Assembly (NCBI GenBank): GCA_015520115.1
Contig: WAQS01000248.1
Span: 1-5,943, forward strand
Origin: Ferroglobus sp.
Lineage (GTDB): Archaea; Halobacteriota; Archaeoglobi; Archaeoglobales; Archaeoglobaceae
Length of the DNA: 5,943 nt
Direction of reading: 5' to 3'
Shown here piece by piece: positions 5,702 through 5,943 of this stretch (position 1 is the stretch's first letter; every line of letters starts with the position of its first letter). A program made the position numbers and the translations under genes. The notes under the pieces were generated by a model. It was not told the origin of the DNA and did not search any database. It worked only from the letters and a program-made list of their open reading frames with translations.

Positions 5702-5705
5702 AAAA
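5701..5705 (-). terminator. Possible T-run terminator for leftward CRISPR transcription
   Basis: Five A residues on the plus strand immediately after purF give TTTTT on the minus strand, preceded in that direction by the decayed repeat. It could stop the pre-crRNA before it runs antisense through purF. The run is short, so this is tentative. Confidence 0.25.
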
Positions 5706-5722
5706 GAAAGTGTTTGTGGATG

Positions 5723-5728
5723 TTTTTT
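5723..5728 (+). terminator. Oligo-T terminator after purF
   Basis: Six T residues in TGTTTTTTGC lie 21 bases after the purF TGA, with a second six-T run at 5738-5743. Both are consistent with archaeal T-run termination of the LSm-rpl37e-purF transcript before the CRISPR array. Confidence 0.4.
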
Positions 5729-5751
5729 GCAGATTTCTTTTTTCATCGAGC
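5728..5751 (-). repeat. Degenerate terminal CRISPR repeat
   Basis: The plus-strand end TTTTCATCGAGC (5740-5751) matches the intact repeats, while the other half, including the TTTCAAT segment, is almost unrecognisable. Its distance to the next repeat (62 bases) fits the array period of 64-66. In crRNA sense the 5' half is kept and the 3' handle half is lost, as usual for the last repeat of an array. Confidence 0.7.
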
Positions 5752-5943
5752 CTCTGCAGGAACTTGACTCCTCGAAAATTGATTACCCATTTTCAATCCT
5801 CTTTTCATCGAGCTATGACTTCAATTCTGCCGTTGCTCATGGTTACGCTTTCTCACTTTCAATCCTCTTTTCATCGAGAAGTGAATCTTTATACTAACGT
5901 CGGTTTTCTTCATTAACGTCTTTCAATCCTCTTTTCATCGAGC
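5728..5943 (-). CRISPR. CRISPR array, distal (trailer) end; continues beyond the window
   Basis: Three near-identical repeats of about 24 bases occupy 5790-5813, 5856-5879 and 5920-5943. On the plus strand each begins (C/T)TTTCAATCC and ends CATCGAG(C/A); the inner 22 bases are identical in all three. A fourth, decayed copy lies at 5728-5751. Spacers of 38, 42 and 40 bases (5752-5789, 5814-5855, 5880-5919) differ from one another, and I see no match to them elsewhere in the window. On the minus strand the repeat ends ATTGAAAG, the usual archaeal 3' end that becomes the 8-nt crRNA handle, so transcription is inferred to be leftward with the leader outside the right edge. The decayed copy on the left agrees with that. 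The window stops at a repeat end, so the array length is unknown. No cas gene is in the window; repeat form and length suggest a type I or III system, but the subtype cannot be called. Confidence 0.93.

Noticed and set aside
5695..5916. Plus-strand open frame of 73 codons starting inside the purF 3' end and crossing the CRISPR repeats
   Set aside because: It has no ribosome site, its peptide is a translation of repeat and spacer DNA (a recurring HFQSSFHR unit), and CRISPR structure explains it fully.
5752..5919. Self-targeting spacers against genes in this window
   Set aside because: By eye none of the three spacers matches either strand of the window; targets elsewhere cannot be assessed.

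Overview
The window looks like chromosomal DNA of a thermophilic euryarchaeon, most likely of the Archaeoglobales (Archaeoglobus/Ferroglobus/Geoglobus type). The support is a run of archaeal-only or archaeal-style genes (an Sm-like LSm protein, zinc-ribbon ribosomal protein L37e, a MCT-1-like PUA protein, a stand-alone methylmalonyl-CoA mutase large subunit that ends without a B12 domain), TATA-type promoters with or without a Shine-Dalgarno site, and Lys/Glu/Arg-rich proteins. The genus cannot be fixed from the sequence alone.

Layout, left to right. (1) 1-852 (+): the C-terminal half of the methylmalonyl-CoA mutase large subunit. Its stop overlaps by one base the start of a small DUF445 membrane protein (852-1394, +). 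(2) 1383-2496 (-): a two-gene leftward unit, a CDP-alcohol phosphotransferase followed with an 8-base overlap by a class I SAM methyltransferase, whose 3' end overlaps the DUF445 gene by 12 bases. (3) 2545-3291 (+): a sugar/polyol-phosphate nucleotidyltransferase (IPCT/LicC-like), divergent from the CDP-alcohol phosphotransferase across 48 bases. (4) 3384-3854 (-): a PUA-domain RNA-binding protein, divergent from (5) 3928-5701 (+): a tight operon LSm - rpl37e (59 codons) - purF. (6) 5728-5943: the distal, trailer end of a CRISPR array running off the right edge.

How they fit together: the nucleotidyltransferase could make a CDP-polyol or CDP-amino-alcohol that the membrane phosphotransferase condenses with a second alcohol, giving a phospholipid head group or an inositol-phosphate compatible solute. 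The adjacent methyltransferase might modify the product. The LSm-L37e-purF operon and the divergent PUA protein form an RNA/translation block linked to purine synthesis. The CRISPR array is oriented leftward, by its ATTGAAAG repeat end on the minus strand and its decayed repeat next to purF.

The two observations most worth following are these. First, the CDP-alcohol phosphotransferase reading frame clearly continues upstream of its first ATG to a perfect GGAGGTGAT ribosome site, yet has no ATG/GTG/TTG there; an ATA codon sits at ideal spacing. Second, the CRISPR repeat is unusually short, about 24 bp, and resembles the Sulfolobus style.
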